Of a DNA stretch of 64,000 nt, positions 17,297 to 25,612 are shown in pieces. The first letter of the stretch is position 1, and every line of letters starts with the position of its first letter. The notes under the pieces are model-generated. The model saw only the letters and a list, made by a program, of their open reading frames with translations, made no database searches and was not told the origin of the DNA. A program made the translations under genes and the position numbers. This DNA comes from JBHIKY01 sp042139015 (GTDB lineage Bacteria > Bacillota > Bacilli > Bacillales > Marinococcaceae): positions 1 through 64,000 of the forward strand of contig NZ_JBHIKY010000002.1 in NCBI RefSeq assembly GCF_042139015.1, given 5' to 3'.

Positions 17297-18859
17297 TTTC
17301 GCATATTCGACTGCTCTTGTTTCTCGAATAACGGTCACCCGAATATGTCCAGGATAATCCAGTTCATCCTCAATTCGTTTAGTTATATCTCTCGCCAGAC
17401 GATGTGCGAGCACATCATCCACTAAATCAGGCTTCACCATGATTCTGACTTCCCGGCCCGCCTGAATAGCGTACGTTTTCTCCACCCCGTCAAAGGATTC
17501 AGCAATTTCTTCGAGCTTTTCCAAACGACGGATGTACGTTTCAAGTGTTTCTCTTCTCGCACCAGGCCGTGCCGCTGACAGCGCATCTGCAGCTGCAACG
17601 AGTGAGGCGATAACTGAAGTAGCTTCTGTGTCTCCATGGTGAGAGGCAATACTGTTAATTACGACCGGATGCTCTTTATACTTCTGTCCGAGTTCCACGC
17701 CTATTTCCACGTGGCTGCCTTCCACTTCATGGTCAATAGCTTTGCCGATATCATGAAGGAGACCTGCACGTTTGGCGAGCTGCTGATCTTCTCCAAGCTC
17801 TGCCGCCATTAATGAAGTCAAATGAGCAACCTCCATTGAATGCTTCAATACATTCTGGCCGTAGCTCGTCCGGAACTTAAGACGTCCAAGAATTTTAATA
17901 AGATCAGGATGCAGGCCATGTATTCCCATTTCAAATGTTGTCTGCTCTCCATATTCTCTTATCAGTTCATCTACCTCGCGTCTAGATTTTTCCACCATCT
18001 CTTCAATTCTGGCAGGATGGATTCGGCCGTCCTGAACAAGTTTATCAAGTGCCGTTCTGGCAACTTCTCTGCGGATTGGATCGAAACCGGATAAAATAAC
18101 CGCTTCCGGAGTATCGTCAATGATCAAATCAATCCCTGTTAAGGTTTCGAGTGCTCGAATATTCCTGCCTTCACGCCCGATAATCCGCCCCTTCATTTCA
18201 TCGTTCGGAAGGTTCACTACAGAGACAGTTGTTTCTGCCACGTGATCAGCAGCACAGCGCTGCAGAGCAAGCGACAAAATCTGACGCGATTTCTTATCGG
18301 CTTCAGCCCGGGCACGTTCTGTGTGCTCCTTGATCATAATTGCCGTTTCGTGCTCAAGCTCCTGCTGAATATCGGTAAGAATTATATCCCGCGCTTCTTC
18401 TCTCGTAAGTCCGGATATCTTTTCAAGCTCTTGTTTCTGTCTGGATAAAATCTCCTCCACTTTGCTATTATTTTCTTCTGCCTGTCGTTGTTTGTCGGCA
18501 AGAGTTTCTTCGCGTTTGTCCAGTGATTCTTCTTTCTTGTCCACGAGCTCACTTCTGCGGTCAAGACTTTCTTCTTTGTGCATTAAACGGTTTTCCTGCT
18601 TTTGAACTTCATTCTTTCTTTCACGTAAATCCGCTTCTGCTTCAGCCCGAATCTTATGAGCTTCGTCCTTTGCCTCGAGGATTGCTTCCTTTTTATTCGA
18701 CTCTGCTTTTCTTTCCGAGTCTTCGAGGATCTGACGGGCTGCGTATTCGGCACTGGAAATCTTAGCTTCAGCTGTCGATTTACGAATAAAATAACCAATC
18801 AACCCACTAATGACTGCAACGACAATCAGCAAAATGGAGATGAGAAAGATACTATCCAT
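17294..18859 (-). CDS. rny: Ribonuclease Y
   Basis: RNase Y is the membrane-anchored endonuclease that starts mRNA decay in Firmicutes. The 521-residue protein has an N-terminal membrane helix (about 3-22), a long charged coiled coil (about 25-200), a KH RNA-binding domain with GRIIGREGRNIRALE near 210-235, and an HD domain with the catalytic HD pair in LLHDIGKAIDHE. The start is at 18859, because AGGAGGTG lies 6 nt before this ATG; the GTG at 18868 is inside that ribosome binding site. It is driven by a strong promoter at 19045-19073 with a leader of about 180 nt. RicA, encoded nearby, modulates this enzyme. Confidence 0.96.
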   Translation of the reverse strand: MDSIFLISILLIVVAVISGLIGYFIRKSTAEAKISSAEYAARQILEDSERKAESNKKEAILEAKDEAHKIRAEAEADLRERKNEVQKQENRLMHKEESLDRRSELVDKKEESLDKREETLADKQRQAEENNSKVEEILSRQKQELEKISGLTREEARDIILTDIQQELEHETAIMIKEHTERARAEADKKSRQILSLALQRCAADHVAETTVSVVNLPNDEMKGRIIGREGRNIRALETLTGIDLIIDDTPEAVILSGFDPIRREVARTALDKLVQDGRIHPARIEEMVEKSRREVDELIREYGEQTTFEMGIHGLHPDLIKILGRLKFRTSYGQNVLKHSMEVAHLTSLMAAELGEDQQLAKRAGLLHDIGKAIDHEVEGSHVEIGVELGQKYKEHPVVINSIASHHGDTEATSVIASLVAAADALSAARPGARRETLETYIRRLEKLEEIAESFDGVEKTYAIQAGREVRIMVKPDLVDDVLAHRLARDITKRIEDELDYPGHIRVTVIRETRAVEYAK

Positions 18860-18893
18860 TCTTTTCACCTCCTCTTGCTATCTGTTTGTGTTC

Positions 18894-18920
18894 TTTCCAT
18901 TTTTCATTGGAAAGGAGTGT
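18894..18920 (-). promoter_or_regulatory. Small hairpin in the rny leader
   Basis: TTTCCA and TGGAAA arms form a 6-bp stem about 35 nt upstream of the rny start codon. Function unknown. Confidence 0.3.
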
Positions 18921-19011
18921 TTCAATTCAATCATAAAACATTGCTTAATAAAGAATGTTTAATGTGCGCGCTCATCACAGTAACGCTGCACCAATCATTA
19001 AGAAACATTCA

Positions 19012-19040
19012 TAGAACAGCTGTATTACAGCAGCGTTCTA
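19012..19040 (-). ncRNA. 5'-terminal stem-loop of the rny mRNA
   Basis: On the minus strand, TAGAAC-GCTG and CAGC-T-GTTCTA form a 10-bp stem with one bulge and an 8-nt loop. The promoter at 19045-19073 places the transcription start near 19038, so the stem-loop would be at the very 5' end. Such structures protect mRNAs from 5' pyrophosphate removal and RNase J1. Confidence 0.55.
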
Positions 19041-19044
19041 TATT

Positions 19045-19073
19045 ATTGTATCTTCCCAGTGAAGGCATGTCAA
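19045..19073 (-). promoter_or_regulatory. Vegetative promoter of rny
   Basis: Perfect -35 TTGACA (19073-19068), 17-bp spacer, -10 TACAAT (19050-19045). It is the strongest sigma-A site seen in the window. Confidence 0.85.
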
Positions 19074-19367
19074 GACTTGCCAGCATGGGGAAACCTTTAT
19101 TTAACAGGGTTTTCAAGAATTATGGAAACATATGAACGGTCTTAATTTCTTGGATCACAATAACAAATTATTTGTACAGCGAAAGAATGAACAATGATTT
19201 TTACATTTTGCTTATCTGTATTTTATGTCAAGGAATTTATTTAGAAGGTGATGAAGAGTCCCGAAATTAATGGTTATAAGAATAGTGCCGACTCCTTGAA
19301 AAAACTGGACACAGGGGCCGGCAGCTGGATATCGAAGTTGAAATTTTGTACATTTCTATTCTATAAG
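19074..19367. other. Unassigned spacer between recA terminator and rny promoter
   Basis: AT-rich DNA. A plus-strand ORF at 19248-19457 has GAAGGTG upstream, but it runs into the recA terminator, shows no recognisable domain and is not supported. A minus-strand TTGACA near 19230 has no good -10 partner. Confidence 0.45.
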
Positions 19368-19402
19368 AAAGATGACCATGGTGTAAAACCGCGGTCATCT
19401 TT
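19368..19402 (-). terminator. recA terminator
   Basis: AAAGATGACC (19368-19377) and GGTCATCTTT (19393-19402) are perfect 10-bp arms around a 15-nt loop, about 100 bp after the recA stop. The T-rich tail is short. Confidence 0.65.
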
Positions 19403-19502
19403 AAGATGCATTTCATTAAACTATTCATATTATAGGGTGCGTCTTAAGCAGCTCTAACTTATTTAAGAAGAGTCTTTTAAAACATACCGGAAAATTCGTT
19501 TT

Positions 19503-20543
19503 TTATGCTTCCTCGCTATCGAGGGGCAGACCTTCTTTTCCTTCTTCTGTTTGAGCCTTATTCAAATCATAATGATCACGAATTTGAGCTTCAATTGTTG
19601 AGGTTACTTCTTCGTTTTCCTTCAGATACTGCTTTGAATTTTCACGTCCCTGTCCGAGGCGGTCTCCCTCATAAGAATACCAGGCACCGCTTTTTTGGAC
19701 GATATCAAGCTCAGCGGCCATGTCGAGGATAGATCCCTCTCTTGAAATTCCCTCGCCGTACATAATATCTACTTCTGCCTGCTTAAATGGCGGAGCCACT
19801 TTGTTTTTTACCACCTTGATTCTTGTTTTGTTCCCGACCATATCATTTCCTTGTTTCAAGGTTTCCGCACGGCGTACCTCGAGACGGACTGAAGAGTAAA
19901 ATTTCAGTGCGCGCCCCCCTGGAGTTGTTTCAGGGTTTCCGAACATAACCCCGACTTTTTCACGAATTTGATTTATAAACACGCAGATGGAATTCGATTT
20001 ACTGATAGCTCCGGAAAGCTTTCGGAGCGCCTGCGACATGAGCCTGGCCTGAAGCCCGACGTGTGCATCGCCCATTTCACCCTCAATCTCTGCTTTTGGT
20101 ACGAGGGCTGCTACAGAATCGACAACAATCATATCTACTGCGCCGCTCCGCACGAGAGCTTCTGCAATTTCCAGCGCCTGTTCTCCCGTATCAGGCTGAG
20201 AAAGAAGCAGTTCGTCAATGTCGACCCCCAGATTCTGGGCGTAAGCCGGATCGAGCGCATGCTCCGCATCAATAAATGCTGCCTGGCCGCCGCTTCGCTG
20301 AACCTCGGCAATCGCATGAAGAGCAACGGTCGTTTTACCAGAGGATTCCGGACCGTAAATTTCAACGATTCTCCCCCTGGGATATCCGCCGACACCGAGG
20401 GCGATATCAACTGCAAGCGCTCCGCTCGATACGGTGGAAACCCTTCTGTCTGTCTGCTCTCCAAGCTTCATAATTGAGCCTTTTCCAAACTGCTTTTCAA
20501 TATTTCTTAACGCATGATCCAGAGCTGTCTTACGTTCATTCAT
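19503..20543 (-). CDS. recA: Recombinase RecA
   Basis: RecA forms filaments on single-stranded DNA for strand exchange and triggers LexA self-cleavage in the SOS response. The 346-residue protein has Walker A GPESSGKT (64-71), Walker B region VDMIVVDSVAALVP, the L2 loop segment GVMFGNPETTPGGRALKFYSS and a C-terminal acidic tail. The start is at 20543 because AAGGAGAG precedes it; an ATG at 20594 would add 17 residues not found in RecA. A LexA box and a strong promoter are upstream. The gene is separated from cinA by a DEAD-box gene, unlike the usual cinA-recA adjacency. Confidence 0.98.
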   Translation of the reverse strand: MNERKTALDHALRNIEKQFGKGSIMKLGEQTDRRVSTVSSGALAVDIALGVGGYPRGRIVEIYGPESSGKTTVALHAIAEVQRSGGQAAFIDAEHALDPAYAQNLGVDIDELLLSQPDTGEQALEIAEALVRSGAVDMIVVDSVAALVPKAEIEGEMGDAHVGLQARLMSQALRKLSGAISKSNSICVFINQIREKVGVMFGNPETTPGGRALKFYSSVRLEVRRAETLKQGNDMVGNKTRIKVVKNKVAPPFKQAEVDIMYGEGISREGSILDMAAELDIVQKSGAWYSYEGDRLGQGRENSKQYLKENEEVTSTIEAQIRDHYDLNKAQTEEGKEGLPLDSEEA

Positions 20544-20658
20544 ACTATCTCTCCTTCGCACATTTTCTGACTGATTGTTGTCCCCATGAAACAAACAGTG
20601 CGTGTGTATTTCAAACGGTCATTAGAAAGAAGGACCGTATCATTCTATCACCTACTTA

Positions 20659-20687
20659 ATAATAACTTGTTTTTCATCATTTGCCAA
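20659..20687 (-). promoter_or_regulatory. Vegetative promoter of recA
   Basis: -35 TTGGCA (20687-20682), 17-bp spacer, -10 TATTAT (20664-20659). Each hexamer matches 5 of 6 consensus bases. The leader is about 110 nt. Confidence 0.8.
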
Positions 20688-20695
20688 TACTTTTG

Positions 20696-20709
20696 CGAAC
20701 ATTTATTCG
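20696..20709. promoter_or_regulatory. LexA (DinR) box upstream of recA
   Basis: CGAACATTTATTCG differs from the Gram-positive consensus CGAAC-N4-GTTCG at one arm position. It sits just upstream of the recA -35, as expected for SOS repression. Confidence 0.82.
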
Positions 20710-20761
20710 TATTTTTTCTTATAGTTTGATGAAATTCATCAGTCATTTTCAAAATCCGGAA

Positions 20762-20946
20762 GGTTCTCCGGGCATCAGTTCAGCTATTTTCTCCAAGCAG
20801 CGTACTTTTGGTTGTGACGGAGATGAGTCCCGCTATCGGTCGAAAAGAATGCCAAATCGCCTGCCATTCACGCTATCAGCGTACCTGATGTCCGCCAACC
20901 ATTCAAAAAAAGGCAAAAAGTAAAAAAATTACCGATCTCCTGTCCG
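20762..20946 (-). repeat. Intergenic repeat, long form (inverted partner at 15.8 kb)
   Basis: Read on the minus strand it has the same end blocks as the copy at 15818-15922 (CGGACAGGAGATC, TTTTTTGAATGGTTGGCGGA, then CGCTGCTTGGAG, AATAGC and GAGAACC). An extra central segment of about 77 bp contains ACGCTGATAGCGTGAATGGC and ACCGATAGCGGGAC. Confidence 0.8.
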
Positions 20947-21037
20947 CGTCCAAGAACCGTCCTCTCACGCTGCATCCGAATGTTCGTGTTGGATATACAG
21001 AACAGTACTTATGAAGTTGATTCAGTTATTACAAAGA

Positions 21038-21067
21038 AAACACTGCCTGGAAATCCGGGCAGTGTTT
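21038..21067 (-). terminator. Terminator of the cinA-helicase unit
   Basis: AAACACTGCC (21038-21047) and GGCAGTGTTT (21058-21067) form a perfect 10-bp stem directly after the helicase stop, followed by a T-rich tail on the minus strand. Confidence 0.85.
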
Positions 21068-21071
21068 TTCT

Positions 21072-22682
21072 TTATCGGGAAGGGCGTGCAGGTCTCGGCC
21101 TATTTTCCCGCTTCGGACGCGGCTTAGCAGGCTCAAGGTTTACGCGTGCTCCGTTAATGCGTGAATAGCGGAGCGCTTCATACACAAACGGCGCTACATC
21201 TTCTGGCACCTCAACAAAAGTAAAGTTTTCAAATATGTCAATCCTTCCGACAGCTTTTCCAGGAATTCCAACCGCGTTTGAAATTTCCTCAATCAGCACC
21301 TTTGGACTCATGTTTACATTGCGCCCAACATTGATGAAGAATCTTATCATTCCTTTTGCTCCACCGGTCTCACCAAAATTATATCCATCATCACTTTCTC
21401 CGATTGCAGAGGAGAAATTAAGCTTCATAAGAGAACGGACAATGTCCTTTGCTTCATACTGTTCAAGCAGTTCCTCGGTCAACGCATTAAACAAAGAAAG
21501 ATCTTCATCATCATTCAATTGGTCCGTGATCAGGTTTTTCCATGACTGCTGCTGTTTTTCCACTACTTCTTCAATAGAAGGAACAGCGTGGGATGGAATC
21601 GCCATTTTAATTTCAGCCTCAATAGAACGCAGGTGTTTCATTTCCCGTGGTGTAACAAGGGTAAGAGCTTCGCCGCTTTTCCCTGCACGGCCCGTCCGGC
21701 CGATTCGGTGGACATAGCTTTCCGGGTCCTGCGGAATATCATAATTGATAACATGAGATACATCGTTTACATCAATACCACGTGCAGCAACATCTGTCGC
21801 AACAAGAAATTCTATAGACGAATCACGGAATTTCTTCATGACTGCGTCCCGCTGAGACTGAGTGAGGTCGCCATGAAGGCCATCCGCAAGATATCCTCGT
21901 GCCTGCAACGCTTCTGTAAGCTCAGCTACACCTTTTTTCGTCCGGCAGAAAATAATTCCGAGTTCCGGATCCTTACTGTCAAGTATCCGGCACAGTGATT
22001 CTTGTTTATTACGCTCAAGGACTTTAAAGTATACTTGATCAATGGAAGGAGCTGTGACCTCACTTTTATTAATCGACACAGTCACCGGGCTATTCATATA
22101 ACGTCGTGAAAGCTTACGGATAGCAGGCGGCATGGTCGCGGAAAAAAGAAGCGTCTTTCTGTCCGTATTTACCTGCTTCAAAATATTTTCAATATCATCG
22201 ATAAATCCCATATCAAGCATTTCATCTGCTTCATCCAGGACTACAGCACGTACTTTATCAAGCCTTAACGTTTTTCTGCGCAGATGATCCTGAATTCGGC
22301 CCGGAGTCCCAATAACAATTTGAACTCCCTGCTTCAGCGCACGAATCTGGTGTCCGATGGATTGCCCTCCATAAATAGGAAGCGTTCTTATTTTCATATA
22401 TTTTGAAAGCTTTTGCAGTTCACCGGATACTTGAATGGCAAGCTCGCGTGTCGGTGTTAAAATAATCGTCTGCACATGTGGAGCTGTAGTAATTTGATTT
22501 ATAAGCGGAATTCCAAATGCTGCCGTTTTTCCGGTCCCGGTCTGGGCCTGACCTATTAAATCTCTGCCCGAGAGGATTTCCGGAATTGCTTTTTCCTGGA
22601 TGGGGGAGGGTTCTTCAAATCCCATTTCCTTTATCGCCTTTTTTATGTTTTCATTAATATCAAAATCATTAAAATACGTCAT
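21072..22682 (-). CDS. DEAD-box RNA helicase, DeaD/CshA type
   Basis: The 536-residue ATP-dependent helicase has the Q motif (EPSPIQ), motif I AQTGTGKT (46-53), PTRELA, TPGR, DEAD, SAT, then the second RecA domain with IIFCRTKKG, ATDVAARGID and HRIGRTGR. A C-terminal DbpA-type RNA-binding domain (about 440-515, IRFFINVGRN onward) ends in an Arg/Pro-rich tail. Such enzymes unwind rRNA or mRNA and join the RNA decay machinery. Its ATG overlaps the cinA stop by 4 bp, an unusual position between cinA and recA. Which B. subtilis helicase is its orthologue cannot be decided here. Confidence 0.94.
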   Translation of the reverse strand: MTYFNDFDINENIKKAIKEMGFEEPSPIQEKAIPEILSGRDLIGQAQTGTGKTAAFGIPLINQITTAPHVQTIILTPTRELAIQVSGELQKLSKYMKIRTLPIYGGQSIGHQIRALKQGVQIVIGTPGRIQDHLRRKTLRLDKVRAVVLDEADEMLDMGFIDDIENILKQVNTDRKTLLFSATMPPAIRKLSRRYMNSPVTVSINKSEVTAPSIDQVYFKVLERNKQESLCRILDSKDPELGIIFCRTKKGVAELTEALQARGYLADGLHGDLTQSQRDAVMKKFRDSSIEFLVATDVAARGIDVNDVSHVINYDIPQDPESYVHRIGRTGRAGKSGEALTLVTPREMKHLRSIEAEIKMAIPSHAVPSIEEVVEKQQQSWKNLITDQLNDDEDLSLFNALTEELLEQYEAKDIVRSLMKLNFSSAIGESDDGYNFGETGGAKGMIRFFINVGRNVNMSPKVLIEEISNAVGIPGKAVGRIDIFENFTFVEVPEDVAPFVYEALRYSRINGARVNLEPAKPRPKRENRPRPARPSR

Positions 22683-23920
22683 TCACTATCACCTTTTCTT
22701 TCCATTAACAACCGGCAGCCGTGATACATGCTAACTCTCCGGATTTGTTCACGTACTCCGGCCAAATTTAATAAATGGGAGGATGTCCCTTCGGCTGAGG
22801 CAATTCCAACCCATACCGTACCAGCTTCTTTTCCCTCTAAAGGATCGGGTCCTGCAACACCAGTGAAGCTGATGCCGATATTTGAATTCATAATGCTTCG
22901 CACTTGTTCAGCCATCTTTTCTGCACATTCTTTACTGACCATCCCATGCTGATCAAGAAATTCTTCATTAATACCGAGAGCGTGCACTTTCGCAATTTTT
23001 GTATACGCTGTAATGCCGCCCCGGAAAACAGACGATGCCCCCGAAATATCGGTAATCATTTTTGAGAACCAGCCTCCGGTTAAGCTCTCTGCAGCAGCGA
23101 GAGTCAAGGAATGATCCGAGAGCCATTTCACTGTATTGCTGGCCAGCGAGTCGCTGCCTCTGCCATATAAGTATTTTCCAGCTTTATGCTGTATCATTTG
23201 ATCGAGCTTTTCAAGCATTTCATCAGCTTCCACATAATTTCCTGCACTAGCGGTCAGTCTTAATGTAACTTCTCCTTCAGCAGCGAGGGGAGCAATTGTA
23301 GGATTTGTCTGGGTGCTGATCAGATCTTTAAACATTTCTTCAAGACTTGACTCACCGATCCCAAAAAATCGGAGTACTCTGGATAACACTACTTTTTCGC
23401 TGTCTTGTTTTTGCTGCAAAAACGGGCGAACATCATGATCGAACATACTTTTCATTTCCCGGGGCGGGCCCGGGAGTAAAATAAACCAGGTACCTTTTTC
23501 CTCAACAGCCATACCACAAGCTAATCCTGCTTTATTATAAAACACTTCTGCACCTTCTGTATAGTGAGCCTGCTTAACATTCGATGCAGTCATCACTTTA
23601 CCGATCCTGTCAAAAAACTCTTTCATGTTATCATGAGTTTTTTTATGAACAATAAGCTTTCTGCCGGTAAATTCTGAGATAACTTCCTTAGTTAAATCAT
23701 CCTCAGTCGGACCAAGTCCTCCTGTTAGTATAACAACTTCTGCCCGTTCGCCAGCTTCTGAAAGCGAATCGCGGAGACGATTCCAGTTATCTCCAACGAC
23801 AGTATGGCGGTACACATTTATGCCAATTCCGGCAAGTTCTGCGGATAAGTATTGTCCATTCGTATTAGCAATTTGACCGAGCAGAAGCTCTGATCCAACA
23901 GCAATAATTTCAGCATTCAT
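22679..23920 (-). CDS. cinA: CinA, competence/damage-inducible protein
   Basis: The 413-residue protein joins an N-terminal MoCF-like domain (ILTGGLGPTEDDLTKE, about 60-80, then LLPGPPREMKSMF), linked in CinA proteins to ADP-ribose or NMN-related pyrophosphatase activity, to a C-terminal nicotinamide-nucleotide amidase-like domain (AAAESLTGGWFSKMITDISG and SFTGVAGPDP). In several Firmicutes cinA is transcribed with recA during competence. Here a helicase gene follows instead. GGCGGGGATATACG precedes the ATG. Confidence 0.95.
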   Translation of the reverse strand: MNAEIIAVGSELLLGQIANTNGQYLSAELAGIGINVYRHTVVGDNWNRLRDSLSEAGERAEVVILTGGLGPTEDDLTKEVISEFTGRKLIVHKKTHDNMKEFFDRIGKVMTASNVKQAHYTEGAEVFYNKAGLACGMAVEEKGTWFILLPGPPREMKSMFDHDVRPFLQQKQDSEKVVLSRVLRFFGIGESSLEEMFKDLISTQTNPTIAPLAAEGEVTLRLTASAGNYVEADEMLEKLDQMIQHKAGKYLYGRGSDSLASNTVKWLSDHSLTLAAAESLTGGWFSKMITDISGASSVFRGGITAYTKIAKVHALGINEEFLDQHGMVSKECAEKMAEQVRSIMNSNIGISFTGVAGPDPLEGKEAGTVWVGIASAEGTSSHLLNLAGVREQIRRVSMYHGCRLLMERKGDSE

Positions 23921-23941
23921 AATCGTATATCCCCGCCTTTC

Positions 23942-24520
23942 TTACATGGAATGTTTAAAAATGTGCTTATTTTTCATAAAATAATCAACACCGGAAACAA
24001 TGGTTAAAAGCACCGCAATCCACATCAATGCCATTCCCGCTGGTATGCCCCACAGCTCGAATGGAAGATTGTAAAAAAGCAAAACGGAAAGAGCAGTCAT
24101 TTGAAACACGGTCTTCCATTTGCCGAGCCCGCTTGCCGCAATCACTTCACCACTGCTGGCTGCTACAAGGCGTATACCGGTCACCGCAAATTCGCGGCTT
24201 AAAATAACGATAGCCATCCAAGCTGGCAGCATTTCAATCTCTATCAGAGACAGAAGCGCAGCTGTAACGAGAAGCTTGTCTGCGAGCGGATCAAGAAATT
24301 TACCGAAATTTGTTACGAGTTCAAGTTTTCTCGCATAGTAACCATCAAGCCAGTCTGTTGAGGCCGCAATTACAAATAAAACAAATCCTATCAAATGAGA
24401 AACAGGGAACATGCCAGCACTCGTTTCTATTTCTCCTAATGGCAGTGGTACAAGCATAAACACCATAAAAATAGGAATAAGGGCGATTCTTGCAATTGTT
24501 ATTTTATTCGGCAGATTCAT
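23942..24520 (-). CDS. pgsA: Phosphatidylglycerophosphate synthase PgsA
   Basis: PgsA condenses CDP-diacylglycerol with glycerol-3-phosphate, the first committed step to phosphatidylglycerol. The 192-residue protein has several membrane helices and the CDP-alcohol phosphotransferase signature: DWLDGYYARK, then GKFLDPLADKL, giving D-x2-DG-x2-AR-x8-G-x3-D-x3-D at about 57-79. AGAGGGTG precedes the ATG. CdsA, which makes its substrate, is encoded at 62.1-62.9 kb in this window. An extended -10 box at 24567-24575 gives it its own promoter after the rodZ terminator. Confidence 0.96.
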   Translation of the reverse strand: MNLPNKITIARIALIPIFMVFMLVPLPLGEIETSAGMFPVSHLIGFVLFVIAASTDWLDGYYARKLELVTNFGKFLDPLADKLLVTAALLSLIEIEMLPAWMAIVILSREFAVTGIRLVAASSGEVIAASGLGKWKTVFQMTALSVLLFYNLPFELWGIPAGMALMWIAVLLTIVSGVDYFMKNKHIFKHSM

Positions 24521-24566
24521 CGTTCACCCTCTTTTCTGTCGTCTTTACCGGATGAAGTCCCTCGTT

Positions 24567-24575
24567 ATTGTACCA
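24567..24575 (-). promoter_or_regulatory. Extended -10 promoter of pgsA
   Basis: Minus-strand TGGTACAAT (TGn plus TACAAT), about 45 nt before the pgsA ATG and downstream of the rodZ terminator. The -35 is weak. Confidence 0.55.
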
Positions 24576-24627
24576 TATAATAATAATAGATAGGCTGATA
24601 TAGCATGGATTTGGTGGAAGAAGAAGA

Positions 24628-24656
24628 AAAAAGCCCCAACTGGAGAACGGGACTTT
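24628..24656 (-). terminator. rodZ terminator
   Basis: On the minus strand AAAGTCCC pairs with GGGGCTTT around an 11-nt loop, with TTTTTT following. It lies within 40 bp of the rodZ stop. Confidence 0.7.
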
Positions 24657-24666
24657 CTTGCATGTA

Positions 24667-25596
24667 TCATTCTTCTGGATCTTTATCAAAGCGTAGTTTT
24701 TGGTGAGGAGCGCTGTCCGGATATTCAATTTCATTGCCGTTAAAGCTGACGGTCACAGCACTGGAATTCCCGATGTTGAGAATCACAAAATCTCGGTCGC
24801 TGTAATCAATCTCAACAGATTCTCCGTCGCCGGGGCTTGATATTTCTTCAATAATGCTTCCGTTATCATTCCAGTCTTCTCTGGCGTCCACATAAGATTC
24901 CCCTGAAAATTCAAGCTCAATATTCATATTATCCGAACCGGATACTTCGAATACCGCACGGCGGTTTTCAGAAGAGACAAGTTCAGGGGCTGAATCACTA
25001 TCCTCCGACTCCTCATTGCCTTCTTCCCCTGTATCTTCCTCTTCATCGCCTTCATTTGAATTGTCGCCATTTTCCGAATCATTTTCGGATTGCTCTGGTT
25101 CCTCTTCTTCTGGTTCCGCAGATGTTTCTTCATCGTTAACATCTGATTCCACCCCAGGATCATTTTCAGGGGAGATGCCGTCAGAAGTGCTATTATTCAT
25201 TCCCTGGACCACAACCCAAATACTAGAAGCAACGATCACCAAAAATAAAATACCTATCGCTGCAGGTACGATTGAAGAGTTTTTTTTCTTTTTTTGAGTG
25301 CCGGCATGCCGTGGCCTTGCCCGTTCTGCCCGTGACGGAAGATCACTCGTCTGCTGCTTAGGCTGAGGAAGCTCTGAACCGTAGTTTTCAAATACCTCAT
25401 CAGGATTTAAATGCAGCGCTTCGGCATAGCTTTTAACAAAAGCCCTTGCGTAAAAAGCTCCAGGCAACTGATCATAGCTGCCGCTTTCAATAGCCTGCAG
25501 GTAACGCTTCTGTATTTTTGTTAACTCCTGCATTCTTTCAAGCGTAAGGCCCTGATCTTCTCTTTTTGATTTCAAAAATAATCCTAGCTCTGACAA
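24667..25596 (-). CDS. rodZ: RodZ-like membrane protein (YmfM)
   Basis: This 309-residue protein resembles RodZ, which tethers MreB filaments to the elongation machinery. It has an N-terminal helix-turn-helix domain (about 1-75, with GLTLERMQELTKIQKRYL), a basic juxtamembrane stretch (KKKKNSS), one membrane helix (about 109-131), an acidic linker (about 138-205, nearly half Asp/Glu and no Lys or Arg), and a C-terminal extracellular beta domain (about 210-305). The TTG at 25596 fits a TAGGTG site 6 nt upstream and gives MSELGLFLK, like homologues; the GTG at 25605 overlaps that site. Its terminator separates it from pgsA. Confidence 0.9.
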   Translation of the reverse strand: MSELGLFLKSKREDQGLTLERMQELTKIQKRYLQAIESGSYDQLPGAFYARAFVKSYAEALHLNPDEVFENYGSELPQPKQQTSDLPSRAERARPRHAGTQKKKKNSSIVPAAIGILFLVIVASSIWVVVQGMNNSTSDGISPENDPGVESDVNDEETSAEPEEEEPEQSENDSENGDNSNEGDEEEDTGEEGNEESEDSDSAPELVSSENRRAVFEVSGSDNMNIELEFSGESYVDAREDWNDNGSIIEEISSPGDGESVEIDYSDRDFVILNIGNSSAVTVSFNGNEIEYPDSAPHQKLRFDKDPEE

Positions 25597-25612
25597 TTTT
25601 AACACCTACCAA

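Noticed and set aside
18656..19135. Plus-strand ORF of 159 codons
   Set aside because: Antisense to the 5' part of rny and across its promoter; its composition is that of a reversed coiled-coil gene.
19248..19457. Plus-strand ORF with GAAGGTG upstream
   Set aside because: It runs through the recA terminator hairpin and has no recognisable features; the apparent ribosome binding site is probably chance.
19968..20477. Plus-strand ORF of 169 codons
   Set aside because: Entirely antisense to recA.
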